A stretch of 64,000 nucleotides of DNA, taken from contig JADWQD010000015.1 in NCBI GenBank assembly GCA_016110215.1, positions 434,001-498,000 of the forward strand, read 5' to 3'. This document shows positions 53,068 through 64,000 of the stretch, piece by piece; position 1 is the first letter of the stretch; every line of letters begins with the position of its first letter. A model generated the notes under the pieces. The model was not told the DNA's origin, ran no database searches, and worked only from the letters and a program-made list of their open reading frames with translations. Origin of the DNA: Capronia americana (Eukaryota; Ascomycota; Eurotiomycetes; Chaetothyriales; Herpotrichiellaceae). The position numbers were made by a program, and so were the translations under genes.

Positions 53068-56023
53068 ATTTGCTTCCTTGCGTATAAGTATGTGGCGTTG
53101 GGGGCGTAAGTATAGGGTGGCTTACACTATCAGTACCGCTATCACTATCGTCTCAGTCTCAGTGTCAGTACCAGGATCGGTCTCGGTAGGGTATCATGAT
53201 CAGCAGAGAATAGATTTTGACTTGACTTGACTTGATCAGTTATGTAGCTACAGTGGCTTGCTATGCCCTCTGCTGCCCCTGCTGCCTTGCTTGTCGGCTG
53301 GCAGGGCGGACCAAGAGAGACAAGTGGACGAGTGAACGAGTGGGCGAGCTAACCCCTAAATCGACGCCCCCAGTACGACTAACTACCTTAGTACTGTGGT
53401 GCAGTACGTACCTCGTACACTACCGTAGCTCGTACATCGGCTTCAGATCTATATTTGACGTGCACATGGACGTGAACTGGCCGCGAATCCTGTAAGTAGA
53501 CGGTCCCGACTTGGCGTGGCAAGATACATACGAGGTCAGTACAGTGTCGCTCTGGATCTACACCGCAATCTTTGGCCGTCTTAGTCGCTCGTGTCTATAT
53601 ATATGTGCATAGGCATGGACGGACAGCGACAGCGCGAATATGGTAGTATCGGAAGTAATCCCTCGTCCTGATTGTGGCTTATACAGTATCTATGTAGGTG
53701 TACGGTACTTCTTGGATATGTTCTCGCCACTCTGTACTGTAGTGCAAATTCAGGGCCCTGGTTCTTGGTGCAGGGATGGGATAGAAATTTGCCGTCTTGA
53801 AGAGGACGCTCAACGGTGGGTTGCTGCGATATAGTGTGTACGAATTCTGGGTCTGGATATCAGTGATTGATCTCGGGGAGATGATGCTAGTGCTGATGCT
53901 GCTGCTGGTACCGGTACTGGAGGCAGGTAGATTAATCCAGGGAGAGAGATGGGTAATATCACTGCTTGATGACACGAGGAGATGGTCTCGCTCGTTGGGT
54001 TCTTCGCTGGCGAGGAATAAATACAGTCCATGCCTTGGCCATGGGCCTCAAAACCAGCCTCTGTGGTACGATAAAGAGATATCGCATACACGGTAGTAAC
54101 TGTGCTTTGCGAAGAGTCCGAGATTGTGACCGGTCTGGTACCTGCCGAAAGAGTGAAACCACAAGCTTCGATGATCCTGAGCCGCCCCGTCTCGGTAAGG
54201 TGTCGCATGTGAAAGGATTGTCGGGACACTATGTACGAGCGCGGCTTCTGCCCCATGCGCAAACTCATAAGCCCAGCAATAAGCCTCAATGGTACACTTT
54301 CGGCCGCCTCAAGCTCGTTGTCGTGGTAAGTTCATGAATGTGTCGCTGTTGACTCTGTGGGCTGCTACCAGGGGTACCAAGTCGCCACTGCCTCCTTTGG
54401 CTCGCCTCGTGTCATCAGTTGGTGCTGGTGGGCCGTTCAGCCCCTTTAGTCTGCTGGAGTGGATGTCAACTGTGAACTGGTGTCACCACTGGGGAAGTCA
54501 GCATGACCACTCCTGCCCAACTGACGGTTGATCATCTCCCGACACGAGACGGGATAGTCAGTATCCCAGGGAGGCTTCAGGGTTTCGTATCAGTGCTGCT
54601 CGTCCGCGCTCCTTCGTGTGATGGTCCCACCGAGAAGTCTTGACCTGTGGTTTCCTTCGAGCGGCACTTGGATCCGGCAAAGGAGCACACATTCGGGCCA
54701 CGACCGTGGCCGAATGGACTTAACCGACCCTGAATGGTCTTCTCGGCACATGAGTTACCAAGGAACCCTGGACATGAGCAATTTTCAGGGACAAGAGTCC
54801 TGCAAAGCCTTCAGCTACCGCCGTGGTAAACTCCCAGTGTTTGGTGTCTGCTCCATCGTAGTGTCTCCTCAACCTCAAGACATGCATCAGGATATTGTGT
54901 GACACCATAAATTCACCGCGACGACGATACCAAAAGACCTTGGGCGTGAACACAATGATCTCCAATGCCCGTGTCGGCACAACCACTTGAAACCGCCATC
55001 ATTTCCTCTTCATGTATCTCCGAACTATGAGCTGAAACTGTCCGCTCGTCCGGCGTGCGCTGTTTGTGATGCATCGAAGCGTCAATGCGACGTGCGGCCT
55101 CGCAAGAACGGGCTGATCGAATTCAGATCCGCCTCGTCGACTTTCCCAAAAGCGTACAAGGCATTGTAAAGCATACGTCTCACAAGATCCATATTATTTG
55201 GTACCTAGTCAGAATACTCCAGCACCAAACATGAGTGTTGGCTGCCCTGGTCTATATCACATATCCGTAAGCAGTTCCAGCGGCCTTCCCTTTATGGAAG
55301 AAGTTCCGCCGCGGCCCAAGATATATAGCCGGGATGGCTTGTCCTGTGGATACTTGCAAGGCACCGAGCAAGGCGCATACCGTGTTGATGAATAAGACAT
55401 ATGCATGAGGTCCGGAGACTCTCCTGGTTGCCGTGCCCACCCGGGTTAATTTGCCTGACACTGCGGATCGGGATCTCCGTGGTGCTTACTTCCCATGCGG
55501 GTCTTGAGTTCAAGCGGCGAGAGTGTCTGACGGAAATGGACAGATGCCATCCATGCTATTGCATGCGTGGGTCGTCGATGGTCGAAGTTTGAGGCGGTTC
55601 TGGAGACTGTCGTGTGGGATGTAAATGGGGGCCGCGCAGTGGATTCGGTACTTTTGTCGGCATGATTAGCCTGTCCAAGTATCGAGCATCAAAGCTCCAA
55701 CCTCGTAGTCTGAGCACACGCGAATAGATAGGCCTGAGTGTCAAGACTGATGGAATGGTTTGCAGTCGTGTGCGTCTCCTTCGGCTTCGTGTCTGTCTCA
55801 GATCAAATATGTTCCGTTGAGGATCAGTCGTAGCAGGCTGATCTAACCAAGGTCTTCATAGTAGTTTCATTCCAACATATCTCAAACTTCCCGGGGTGGC
55901 TTCGTGTTCTGCGATCCCGTGGATTTGCTGTTGATGTATTGAGTTGCGGGTTTCTATTGTCTGAAACCGGCTGTCCGGGCGTCCAGGATCTGTCACTGTA
56001 ACAAGCCAGCATCTCCTTCAGGT

Positions 56024-57916
56024 TCAGCCAGGATATTCCTCGTATTTTGTATGTGAATTCGCGCCGACAGGGACACTGTGGGGAGCCGGCCGGAGAGTCC
56101 GTGGCGCGTTCATCTGTCCGACAAACTCAAAGAATCCAGCAGGAGGTGTGCCCAAATTACTCGAGCTCAGGGTACTTGTAGGCTCAGTGCTGATCATGGT
56201 CGGACTGTACGTATCGAACATGAGCTCGTCTGGCCTTCGATCATGTTGCGCCCCATACTCTTGCTGTTGGCTGAGAGAATACTGGCTGCCAAAATTGAAA
56301 CCCTCAGGACCGAAACTTCCTAGAGAGGAATATTGTGCTGGCGCCGGAGTAGGGAGCTTATCGGTTGCCCCTGCATATCCTTGTGTGATGGTCATCTGCG
56401 TCGGATCAAGCTCAACTGGATCAGATCGAGCCACGTTCGGCAGTGTCTCGGAGACTTTGGTGAGAAGTAGTGGTAGGTAGCGAGACGAACCGCCACGTAA
56501 TTTTGAGACCAGATGAAGTAACTTGCTGAGAATGTCGAACGGTGGCTCACTCGTCGACACCTCAAAGGGCACACAGGCGATGACATCGGTCAGTGTACAG
56601 GCAATGTCGAAGAGCTTCTCGATCAGACCGACTCCATGGACCTCCATCGCATCGAGCGATATGTTCTGGATATCTCGGACGAGATCCTTGGCTACCTCGA
56701 TGGGGTATTTGAATGTCATGGATGAATCATTCGAAGACGAGGACAGATGTCCATTCGTGATGGAAAGCTGCCACACCATAATGCGGAGCCAGTTCATCGT
56801 AACCCGAACATCGGCGATTTGGCTCTCGGTCGTTTTGAGCTCACTAGGCAATGCACTCTTTAGCTGTTGCTGGAGCCGAGATAGCCAGGTCGCGGAGCAT
56901 TCGGTTTTGACCTTGTTCCAAAGTGCCATAAATTCATCGTCAATACAGCTGAAAAGACTGATCAGATAGGAAAAGCCGGATATCATTTCTTCCTCCCGTT
57001 GGTCAAGGGTCGTTGGCACTTCGATTGTTGGGTGAAGTGTAAGCGGGCGATGCCGTTCCATGGCATATGCTCGTTCCGTCACAAGAAGCAGCCAATACAT
57101 GCGTCTTCTGTACATACTGTCAACAGGATCACCGAGAAGGTACGACGACTCTTCGTGCATGCCCATCAAATGGGCCAGAGTAGCGGCCTCGCGCAAGTGA
57201 AACCAGCATACGTTCTGCTCCTCTAGCGTAAAGTAGCAGCCGAACAAGAAAAAGGATGTCTGGACAGATGCCAGTGTGGGCGATCCGACGTAGTTGATAG
57301 ACTTTCGAGTGCGATTGATGTCGTTGAGTATCATGTTGGCATACCCATAGCGATTCTCAGGAGGCTCGCCCTCGTAGTGGCTTCCTGGGGCGACGGCCAA
57401 GTTCATCCCCGGCTGAACCATGACGAACGCACAAAGCGACCCCGTGAGACAGTATATTTCTGGGTCCGTCATGAGGGATAACGAGATGGCATGCTTCAGC
57501 GTCCCGCGGTGAAGAATCCACGCCGTCGTTGACATGCTGGAGAAGTAGAAGTCGATGCAGTTTTCAATCGTCTGCCTGCTAAGAAGCGAAACATTTTGCG
57601 CGTCGGGAGGCGAGTTGGGCGGGCTATTGAAGTCGAACGAAGACTCGCTCGTCACCGGAGGCGCTGCCGACGCAGAACTGGTTGGAGGATTGGTTTCTTC
57701 TTGGATGGTCCGAATGCCACTGATCACTTTACCGCGAGATCCTTTGGGGCCTTTCTTTTGGGGGATGGCGAGGTAGGTACATTGAAGATTGGTTTGTGCA
57801 CAGTTGGTGCAGGGCTGATCACCGCTACATTTCACCTTCCTCCTGTGGCAGGCGTCGCACGCCTTCTTGACGGGAGGAGTAGCCATGCTGGCGAATCGCC
57901 CGGTCAGGTGAGACAA
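56024..57916 (-). CDS. Zn2Cys6 transcription factor with MHR domain, 630 aa, single exon
   Basis: From ATG at 57916 (an internal Met at residue 11 is an alternative). The zinc cluster ACDACHRRKVKCSGDQPCTN, then CAQTNLQC, has perfect spacing CX2CX6CX5CX2CX6C (Cys 20, 23, 30, 36, 39, 46). The linker LAIPQKKGPKGSRGKVIS carries the QKKGPKGSR motif typical of a large fungal subgroup that includes sugar- and sucrose/maltose-type regulators. The MHR part includes ENCIDFYFSSMSTTAWILHR, ASVQTSFFLFGCYFTLEE, WFHLREAATLAHLMGMHEES, RRRMYWLLLVTERAYAMERH and RPLTLHPTIEVP. The C-terminal 110 residues are Ser/Pro/Gln-rich, perhaps an activation region. Nuclear regulator; target genes not evident, since neighbouring genes are unrelated. 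Confidence 0.92.
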   Translation of the reverse strand: MSHLTGRFASMATPPVKKACDACHRRKVKCSGDQPCTNCAQTNLQCTYLAIPQKKGPKGSRGKVISGIRTIQEETNPPTSSASAAPPVTSESSFDFNSPPNSPPDAQNVSLLSRQTIENCIDFYFSSMSTTAWILHRGTLKHAISLSLMTDPEIYCLTGSLCAFVMVQPGMNLAVAPGSHYEGEPPENRYGYANMILNDINRTRKSINYVGSPTLASVQTSFFLFGCYFTLEEQNVCWFHLREAATLAHLMGMHEESSYLLGDPVDSMYRRRMYWLLLVTERAYAMERHRPLTLHPTIEVPTTLDQREEEMISGFSYLISLFSCIDDEFMALWNKVKTECSATWLSRLQQQLKSALPSELKTTESQIADVRVTMNWLRIMVWQLSITNGHLSSSSNDSSMTFKYPIEVAKDLVRDIQNISLDAMEVHGVGLIEKLFDIACTLTDVIACVPFEVSTSEPPFDILSKLLHLVSKLRGGSSRYLPLLLTKVSETLPNVARSDPVELDPTQMTITQGYAGATDKLPTPAPAQYSSLGSFGPEGFNFGSQYSLSQQQEYGAQHDRRPDELMFDTYSPTMISTEPTSTLSSSNLGTPPAGFFEFVGQMNAPRTLRPAPHSVPVGANSHTKYEEYPG

Positions 57917-58742
57917 AAGGTCGTCTCCATGCGTTGTGGCTCGATACTCGCCGACATGTTCGATGAATGGTGCTGTGACTTGGGATCGACTATTGTCATA
58001 ATGAACTCAGCTTCACAGGTACACAAAAAGCAACGCTGTGACAGTCCCGGGCTCTCGGTACCCCTCCATCAAAGCTTGCAAAGGGAAGCTACACTGCGGT
58101 CACAAGCGAGGGAGCTTAGAATGAAAATGGGTCGAGCACATCTCGTGGTCGTCGTCGAGGCGCTTGCACGCTCAACCCCGCAATTTCTTGTTTCTCATCC
58201 TGGCATGCGCCAGGAATCCAGTGACAGGCACGCATTTTCCGGCTCAGACGTTCTCCTGTCCTCAATGCCTCTACTGTGTGCCTCTACCGTGTGCTTTCAG
58301 AATCTTCAAGTTTTTACATTGATTGTCATAGTTAATTACCTACAGACCTGAAGAAGCTGTCCTTGGCCTTGGGTAAAGGAGCTGAAAGCCAGGTTGTAAG
58401 CAACTTGCGGACCAGAACCCACCAGTGAACCAGGTTTGAGTGGAATTTCAGCAGTGTTGCTCTGACGGGATAATCGAGAGGAGGCTTGGTGGAGTCGAGT
58501 AAGGTATGCTGTTGTATAACTGAGAGCTGAAGGATGATACATAACTCCAATTCTAGTTTTCCGTCATTGATCATCGCATCGGTTCCTTTCCCTTGTGACG
58601 ATGCTATATTTGCACCGGGGTCGGAGTGTTGTTGCCCACTTTCCGCAAAGTTATCCTCGGCTTGAACTGGTCCCCCTGGTGTTGTAGCCCGACTCTGCAC
58701 ACTTATGCAGCTTTTTTTCTCTGGCTTAGCTATACCAGAAAC
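57917..58742. other. intergenic region upstream of Zn2Cys6 regulator
   Basis: About 825 bases between the regulator start and the Atg33 stop, both on the minus strand. No gene recognised; presumably the regulator promoter. Confidence 0.4.
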
Positions 58743-59367
58743 TCAAGCACCATCACCCCAGATGCCCACTATACCCATCGCAAAGCCGATGCCAGCGATC
58801 CAACTGCGCACCTTCTGCACCTTGCGTTCTCTTGTCATCTCCAGCTCGACCTTCTCGCCGTTGACCTGTTGATCGTCGCTGCTATCCGATTCGACTTCGA
58901 TATAACCGCTGTCGTCACTAGGTAATGGGCTTGGCCCCCTCACCGCTGCTACGCGCCTGTTTGTTGCGGACCGGCTTCTCAGGCCCCACGACGGGAAACG
59001 CGAGAAGCCATTGAACCAGTACTCCACTCCCTGCCCACCGATGAAGCTCACCAGTGCTGTCCACAGGAGGTACGGATGGCGGCCACGCGGAGAGGCGAGC
59101 GTAAACGCGGTGATCAAAGATAAGGAGGAAATTGAGGCCAAAGTGAGTATCTGTCTGGTAGACTGGGTTTGGATTGTGGTCAAGGTGCGAGACGCGAGAG
59201 AGGCCGAAGGAAGAAGTGCGAGGGAGGGAAGAACAACGGATTGGAGCGTGTAGGATGTGCCCTGTCATACATCAGCATGCTGTTCATCATAGAGGACAGC
59301 CACTCACGGTCAAGAGACCAAGGGAAATAGTCCCCACGAACTTGGTGATGCTTATCGGGCACGGCAT
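58743..59367 (-). CDS. atg33: Atg33-like mitochondrial outer membrane mitophagy protein
   Basis: Start ATG at 59367; exon 1 encodes MPCPISITKFVGTISLGLLT. An intron (gtgagt...gacag, about 59307-59262) is followed by GTSYTLQSVVLPSLALLPSA, TIQTQSTRQILTLASISSLS and PYLLWTALVSFIGGQGVEYW. An acidic stretch follows (SDDSGYIEVESDSSDDQQVN), and the last membrane span is SWIAGIGFAMGIVGIWGDGA. About 190 residues with four hydrophobic segments, matching the fungal Atg33/Scm4 family. In yeast, Atg33 sits in the mitochondrial outer membrane and is needed for selective mitochondrial autophagy, mainly in stationary phase. I am confident of the family and less so of functional equivalence. Confidence 0.88.
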
Positions 59368-61132
59368 CGTGGTAATCCTGTTATGCGACGGGGATGGTGA
59401 TTACAGTCTCGAGACTGGCCAGCTGTTGCTCGCGCAAGGAACAAGTACCGAGGGGAGAAACTCCGGCGAGCGCGTTGATGGCGGGGTCAGACCATGTAGA
59501 GACAGTCCTTGAGACCGTAGAGAATGAGAGTCGCGACAGTGGAAGCACACAGGCTGGATAACAGCTTCTATTGATGCCAATAGCAGGAGGCAGAAGGCTT
59601 GCAACCAAGTCGAGGATGAATGATGTCGTTGCGAAGCTCCGGTGCCTGCGTCGGCCGCCACCAACCACGACCTCTCCAAATCCAAAGTTACGTCAGCAGC
59701 TAGCTTTACTCCAAATCGGTACCAAAGTCACTTTCCTCTCACCTGTCTCAGCTTTTCGGAGGAAGCCACTACTATCTGCATGCACCAGCGTGTCCACTGC
59801 CCAGATCAGCAATCCCCGCAATGTGCAGTCAGGCTACATAAAGTTGATTATGCTCCTTAGGACCTGTAAATCCGCCAAAGATCCCCTCGACTTAGTAGGC
59901 AAGACTCTTCTGTTACGAGACTGATCTCTTGCATCGCGTTGAGGAAAGTGACGAGAGAGCGTCCTGTCCCACTATCCGACTCGGGAGTCCATTTACCAAC
60001 ACCGAGGAGAGTCGAGTGCACATTCCAATCCTCGAGGAGCGATCGCTACCATCATCTCCGACGAGAACTGCTTCAAGACAGCTTTGCGTGGATGTTGAAA
60101 TATCAACCACCGTATCGTATTGGATAGGCAACAGCTCGCGGCACTGTGGTGGCGAAGGACTGTGCAAGATCCAGGATACGATTAGAGCTGGACCCCAATT
60201 GACTCTCACAATGACAATGGCCGAGAACCGCCGCTTGAGGCCATTATGAGCAGAAGCGTGCAGTCGATCGGGTCTTTGTCAATCCTCGGACGCAAGTCAG
60301 AGGTCGAAGACTGCGCAGACGAATATGCTTTGCGATGTGTGATGCAGATGTCCAACGTGGAAGAAAGAAAGGCATCAGACCTGAACTCACCGCGAGAGTT
60401 TCTTCCAAACTCATAGGGCGGGGATTCCTTTTCATGCAGGGCTCTACGCACTGCCCAAAGCCACATGTTGTGACACTCTTTCGTGGCGCCCCAAGCTGAT
60501 GGGTTGCTACACTCTGTGCATTTTACAGTTTGCAGCTTCTGGAAAGCCCTTGGAATCCTTGGGTCCCTTCGACGCTTGAATGTAGACGGGAAACAGCGTA
60601 CATCTGGAGCTCCAGTCGGCGACCAGCTTGTGGGTATAAAGGTAATGTCGACAGGGAGAGACGCAAGCTGCATCGCATGCAACGTGCCTTCCAGCGTCCG
60701 ATCGAGTCCCAATTTCCAGCAGAGATGTTACTGTCATCGGTCAGGGCAGAGCAAATGACCTGGGAGCCGGCTTACTGGCACAATAAAGCACCCTGCCAGA
60801 GTATGCAAGTGTTGATCTGCATGTGGCTAAATGGAACACCGAGGGCGAGTAATCTGTTTTACCCTCCCCTCCCCTCAATCGTCAGCATCCGGAGTTACAA
60901 TGTTTAGTGATCAATCTTTCACATCAGCAAGAAGCATTTCCCCAGGTTGACGGTCTTTTCTCGGAATCCGGGGTAATGTCAAAATCAGGATGTCTCCCTC
61001 GAACCCCAAACCCAATCTCATGTTATGTCGACCTCTCTGCTGTCTTGATCGATCTGAAAGTCCCTCTCCGCCCACCACCGATCGGTTGCCAGTGACGAAG
61101 AACTTGTTGTGATTCCTCCGACCATCGTGACA
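59368..61132. other. 1.8-kb intergenic region, divergent promoters
   Basis: Between the start codons of Atg33 (minus) and the MaoC-like gene (plus). A 168-codon minus-strand frame at 60206-60712 has no recognised domain. Nothing else supported. Confidence 0.4.
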
Positions 61133-62298
61133 ATGCCGGCTCCCGGAGAGAACGTCCCCCTCGGTTCGAGCCAAGTCACCTGGCTGAAGCGCGATGTGCT
61201 ATTATTCGCGGCGAGCATTGGCATCGGGACAGACGAACTGAACTTTGTCTTCGTATGGTTGGTTTGCAATAGCCAGAGGATAAGAACTCACCACGAATCT
61301 AGGAACAAAACGAGAATTTCGAGGCGTTCCCGACATATGCCAATATTCTGCGTACGCTGTGCTTCCCAATCCACACTTGTGTCGACCTCCACTGACGATC
61401 TCCATCCCTGGGGGGCAGCATTCAAGTTGACCGATCAGGAGGTGGTGGACTTTGCCAGTCGGTTTACTCCGCCCGAGATTCCCGGCGTGCCCAAGCTCAG
61501 CGCCGACAACATCATCGATGGCGGTAGAATCATGACCTTCTATCGACAGATCCCAAACAACTCCGCTGGGAGACGCTTCGAGTTACGCTCAAGGATTGTT
61601 GGCGTCTATGACAAGGGCAAGTTGGGCACCATTGTCGAAGATGAGAAAATCCTGGTGGATTCGGTATCCGGAGACGAGTATGTGAAGATGGTTGGGAATA
61701 CTTTCTACCTGGGTCAGGGCAACTGGGGTGGTCCAAAGGGTAAGATGTCCAGTTAGCCCAGAACGTCACAGCTCGATTCCTCGTTAATCGTGAAACAGGA
61801 CCTGCTCCGAAGAATTATCCAGCACCCAAAACGCAGCCGAATTTCACCTACACCTTCAAAACCACAGCGCAGGCAGCGCTCATCTATCGGTAAGTTCCAA
61901 GGTCGATCGTTTCGGCCGCCCCCACTTGTTCGAGCTATTGCTGACTACTCGACTCCAGTCTCAACGGAGACTACAACCGCTTGCACGTGGCGCAGGAGCC
62001 AGGCAAATCGCTCGGTTTCGGCGGTCCCATAATGCACGGGCTGTTCACCTACAATTGCGCTGCTCACGCTGTTCTCAAGACTGTCGGGAACAGCAACCCA
62101 GCAAACCTGCGGGAGTTCAGCGCCCGGTTTGCAGCGCCTGTTCGGCCGGGTGATGAGCTCGTGACGCAGGTGTGGAAACTCGGCCAGTTCGAGGGCCCGT
62201 ATGAAGAGATCCGGTTCACCACTCTGGTGAATGGCAAGGCTGTCCTCACTCATGGACGAGCACTGGTGAAGCCCGGCAAGCGAGAGAATAGTCTCTAG
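61133..62298 (+). CDS. MaoC-like (R)-specific enoyl-CoA hydratase, peroxisomal type
   Basis: Start ATG at 61133 (MPAPGENVPLGSSQVTWLKR). Introns follow NFVF (gtatgg...tctag), NILR (gtacgc...ggcag, giving ILPFKLTDQEVVDF), WGGPKG (gtaaga...aacag) and ALIYR (gtaagt...tccag). The protein has the two hot-dog halves of fungal hydratase-2/multifunctional-enzyme relatives. These are an N-terminal half with ELRSRIVGVYDKGKLGTIVE and FYLGQGNWGGP, and a C-terminal half with the active segment YRLNGDYNRLHVA, GFGGPIMHGLFTYN and FAAPVRPGDELVTQVW. The catalytic Asp and His of G-D-x-N-x-L-H are kept, but the usual Pro is Arg. About 290 residues. It ends GKRENSL, so a peroxisomal C-terminal SKL/SRL is not present, although the last residues resemble one. 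It would hydrate trans-2-enoyl-CoA to (R)-3-hydroxyacyl-CoA. Confidence 0.88.
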
Positions 62299-63009
62299 GG
62301 AGATGCATGCTTTTTGGGGGCTCTCCAAATCAGCACCACTCCTCGTACCACCAGGGTGGGTGGCGGTCTGCAGCGGTTCTGTCGCGTGTCGCCCACGGGC
62401 CACCACCAGCACACGCACGACTCAGCTTAGCTGACCGCGCGGCCATTGTTCGGCGATTGCTAGAGCACTGTACTGTATTTGATCCCATCCGTGAGCACCT
62501 CTCCATTGGATCGTCCAAACATGGAGAGAAGAAATGCCAATCAATCTCCGAGTAGTACTTCGTAGTCAAGTTAAAACGGTTGTTCCCGGGATTTCCCCCA
62601 GTCGCACCCCCCTCCCCCCACACAAAACAACTCCCACATCCCCCTACCATATTCTCACGCTGCATCCGGACGGAGCTGGGGGTCTTTTGTCTTAGAAGAG
62701 CTGTTCCCTTTTGTTCTCGCTAATGCCGCTATGTCGCCGTTTCTCCCTTTTCTACAATACTACCCCTCGGTCACTCTTGATTAATGATCGGAATGGCAGG
62801 GCAAGGGCACGGGCAAGGACAAGGACAAGGACAGCCTCGGAGTCCGCAGCGTGCTAGGAATACAATACAATACCCAGTACCTCCTATCTCGTACTGGTGT
62901 GGCAATTAGGACAAAACTCAAAACGTTCGCTCGTCGCTCGTCGCCCTCCCTCGACCGCAAACCGACTTGAGCCCCGAGCCAAAGCGATACGTTGATTATT
63001 TTTCTCATC
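62299..63009. other. intergenic region, acyl-CoA ligase promoter
   Basis: About 710 bases between two plus-strand genes. It includes a GGACAAGGACAAGG-type simple repeat at about 62803-62835 and a GC/CT-rich tract near 62600-62650. No gene recognised. Confidence 0.45.
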
Positions 63010-64000
63010 ATGCCTACCTCGTCTAGATATCCAACGCTGGATATTCCCGACGTGGGTGTTTGGGATTTCCTCTTTTCAAGATCCGACAGGCCGTATCCGG
63101 ATGATAAAGGTGAGTTATGTACTCCTCCTCCCACCTCTCCCACCCCTCCACTCCTCGTCTTTGTTCTCGCCGTTCCCGTTCCTGTCCTCGTCCTCGTCTA
63201 GACACCACCGCTCTTATTTATTCCTGCGCTCATCTCCCACAACCGCAGTCGTCTTCTCCGACGTGGACACACCGCGCGCGTACACGTACCGAGCACTCCG
63301 AGATGCAACGATTCAATTCGGCTCAGCCCTGCTAGCCGAGCCGGGATGGAAAAAGGGCGACGTGGTGGCCATCTTCTCGCCCAACGACGTGGACTTCCCC
63401 GTCGTGACGTGGGGCGCGGTCTGGGCCGGCGGCGTCGTCTCGCTGGTCAATTCCGGCTACACGGCGTCCGAGCTTGGGTTCCAACTCGTCGACTCGGCCG
63501 CGACGGTGCTGGTCACCTGTGCGTCTCTGCTGCCGGTCGTGCTTGTGGCGGCAAAGGAAATCGGCTTTCCGCACGACAAGATCCTTCTGCTCGGGGATGA
63601 AGGGGCTGCTGCCGCCGCCGCCGCCGTGCCGTCGTCGTTGTCATCATCGTCGTCGCGGCGCTTCAGGCACTTCAAGACCCTCCGCGGCGGTCCTCTCCGG
63701 TCCGTGACGCCGCCGCATGTCGTCAGGCCGGCGGACGATACCTGTTTCGTTGTATACTCTTCGGGCACGACGGGGAAGCCGAAGGGCGTGATGCTCACAC
63801 ACCGCAACATCGTCGCCAACGTGTTGATGTTGGTGCAGAGCGAAAATGGGAATCTTCGTTGGAACGGCGGCCCAGGCGGGAGGGGAGACAGCATTGTGGG
63901 ATTTTTGCCATTCTTTCACAGCTACGGTACGCTTCCCCCTCCTCACCCCCTAGATTCCGCCCTTCTATCATTGACCCTTATTTCTTTTTGCCTCCAGGTT
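63010..64000 (+). CDS. acyl-CoA synthetase/4-coumarate-CoA ligase-like enzyme, N-terminal part, runs off right edge
   Basis: Start ATG at 63010. Exon 1 reads MPTSSRYPTLDIPDVGVWDF and ends DRPYPDDK; after a first intron (gtgagt...ccgcag) comes VVFSDVDTPRAYTYRALRDA. Then WKKGDVVAIFSPNDVDFPVV, WGAVWAGGVVSLVNSGYTAS and ELGFQLVDSAATVLVT are typical of the ANL superfamily. The AMP-binding signature is VVYSSGTTGKPKGVMLTH, followed by IVGFLPFFHSY at the next intron (63926). The adenylation-ligase domain would continue beyond the window. Between the substrate region and the AMP signature lies an Ala- then Ser-rich insertion (AAAAAAVPSSLSSSSS). These enzymes activate aromatic or fatty carboxylic acids as AMP esters and then thioesterify CoA; peroxisomal location is common in fungi but cannot be judged here. 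Confidence 0.9.

Larger units (their letters stand above)
51535..56023. other. 4.5-kb gene-free, simple-repeat-rich region
   Basis: No conserved open frame on either strand. Several short tandem repeats (listed separately), GAC/GTC-rich runs (51560-51590) and runs of GTAC-containing words fill the first 2 kb. 54-56 kb is ordinary-looking intergenic sequence. It could hold the 3' UTR of the bZIP gene, noncoding transcripts, or the promoter of neither neighbour, because both flanking genes end towards it (bZIP stop at 51534, minus-strand regulator stop at 56024). Confidence 0.5.

Noticed and set aside
60206..60712. 168-codon minus-strand frame
   Set aside because: No recognised domain, and no conserved start context or splice pattern. 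It lies between two divergent genes and may be chance.

Overview
This window reads as nuclear DNA of a filamentous ascomycete (Pezizomycotina). The evidence is many short spliceosomal introns (about 45-110 nt, gt...ag), several Zn2Cys6 regulators of fungal type, a HET-domain relic next to a NACHT-ankyrin NLR, and fungus-specific families (Atg33, FLILHELTA, PQ-loop Any1/SLC66A2 type). The mix of sugar transporters, catabolic enzymes and regulators would suit a eurotiomycete such as Chaetothyriales, but that placement is inference. Spliced models were built by hand from splice signals and family conservation; internal exon ends may be off by a few bases.

Layout. 0-5.7 kb: a DUF1254 gene running off the left edge, an eight-intron sugar transporter, and a short Zn2Cys6 regulator with a 14-nt micro-exon. 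5.7-10 kb: no gene recognised. 10-11 kb: a PQ-loop membrane protein. 11.6-18.1 kb: an allorecognition/immunity-like block, with a HET-domain gene lacking its N-terminal half, divergent from a NACHT-ankyrin NLR. The NLR has near-identical tandem ankyrin repeats, an assembly gap inside the repeats and a TGA in its last repeat. 19.4-26 kb: a monoacylglycerol lipase, an ABHD12-like hydrolase, a multispan membrane protein, a second HET fragment lacking its C-terminal half, and a SnoaL-like protein.

27-32 kb is conserved housekeeping: glucosidase II alpha and nucleoside diphosphate kinase share a bidirectional promoter, followed by a FLILHELTA mitochondrial-type protein. 32-46 kb is accessory and metabolic: a decayed alpha/beta hydrolase, two divergent Zn2Cys6 regulators, a heavily broken Baeyer-Villiger-type monooxygenase, an intact SDR and an intact sugar/polyol transporter. 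I read the last part as the remains of a small regulated catabolic or secondary-metabolic cluster that has lost its oxygenase.

46.6-64 kb: an F-box protein, a bZIP factor with an unusual basic region, about 4.5 kb of simple-repeat-rich DNA without genes, a single-exon Zn2Cys6 regulator, Atg33, a MaoC-like hydratase and, entering the right edge, an acyl-CoA/4-coumarate-CoA ligase-like enzyme. The last two could act in the same CoA-thioester pathway. No tRNA, rRNA, CRISPR or intact transposon was recognised.
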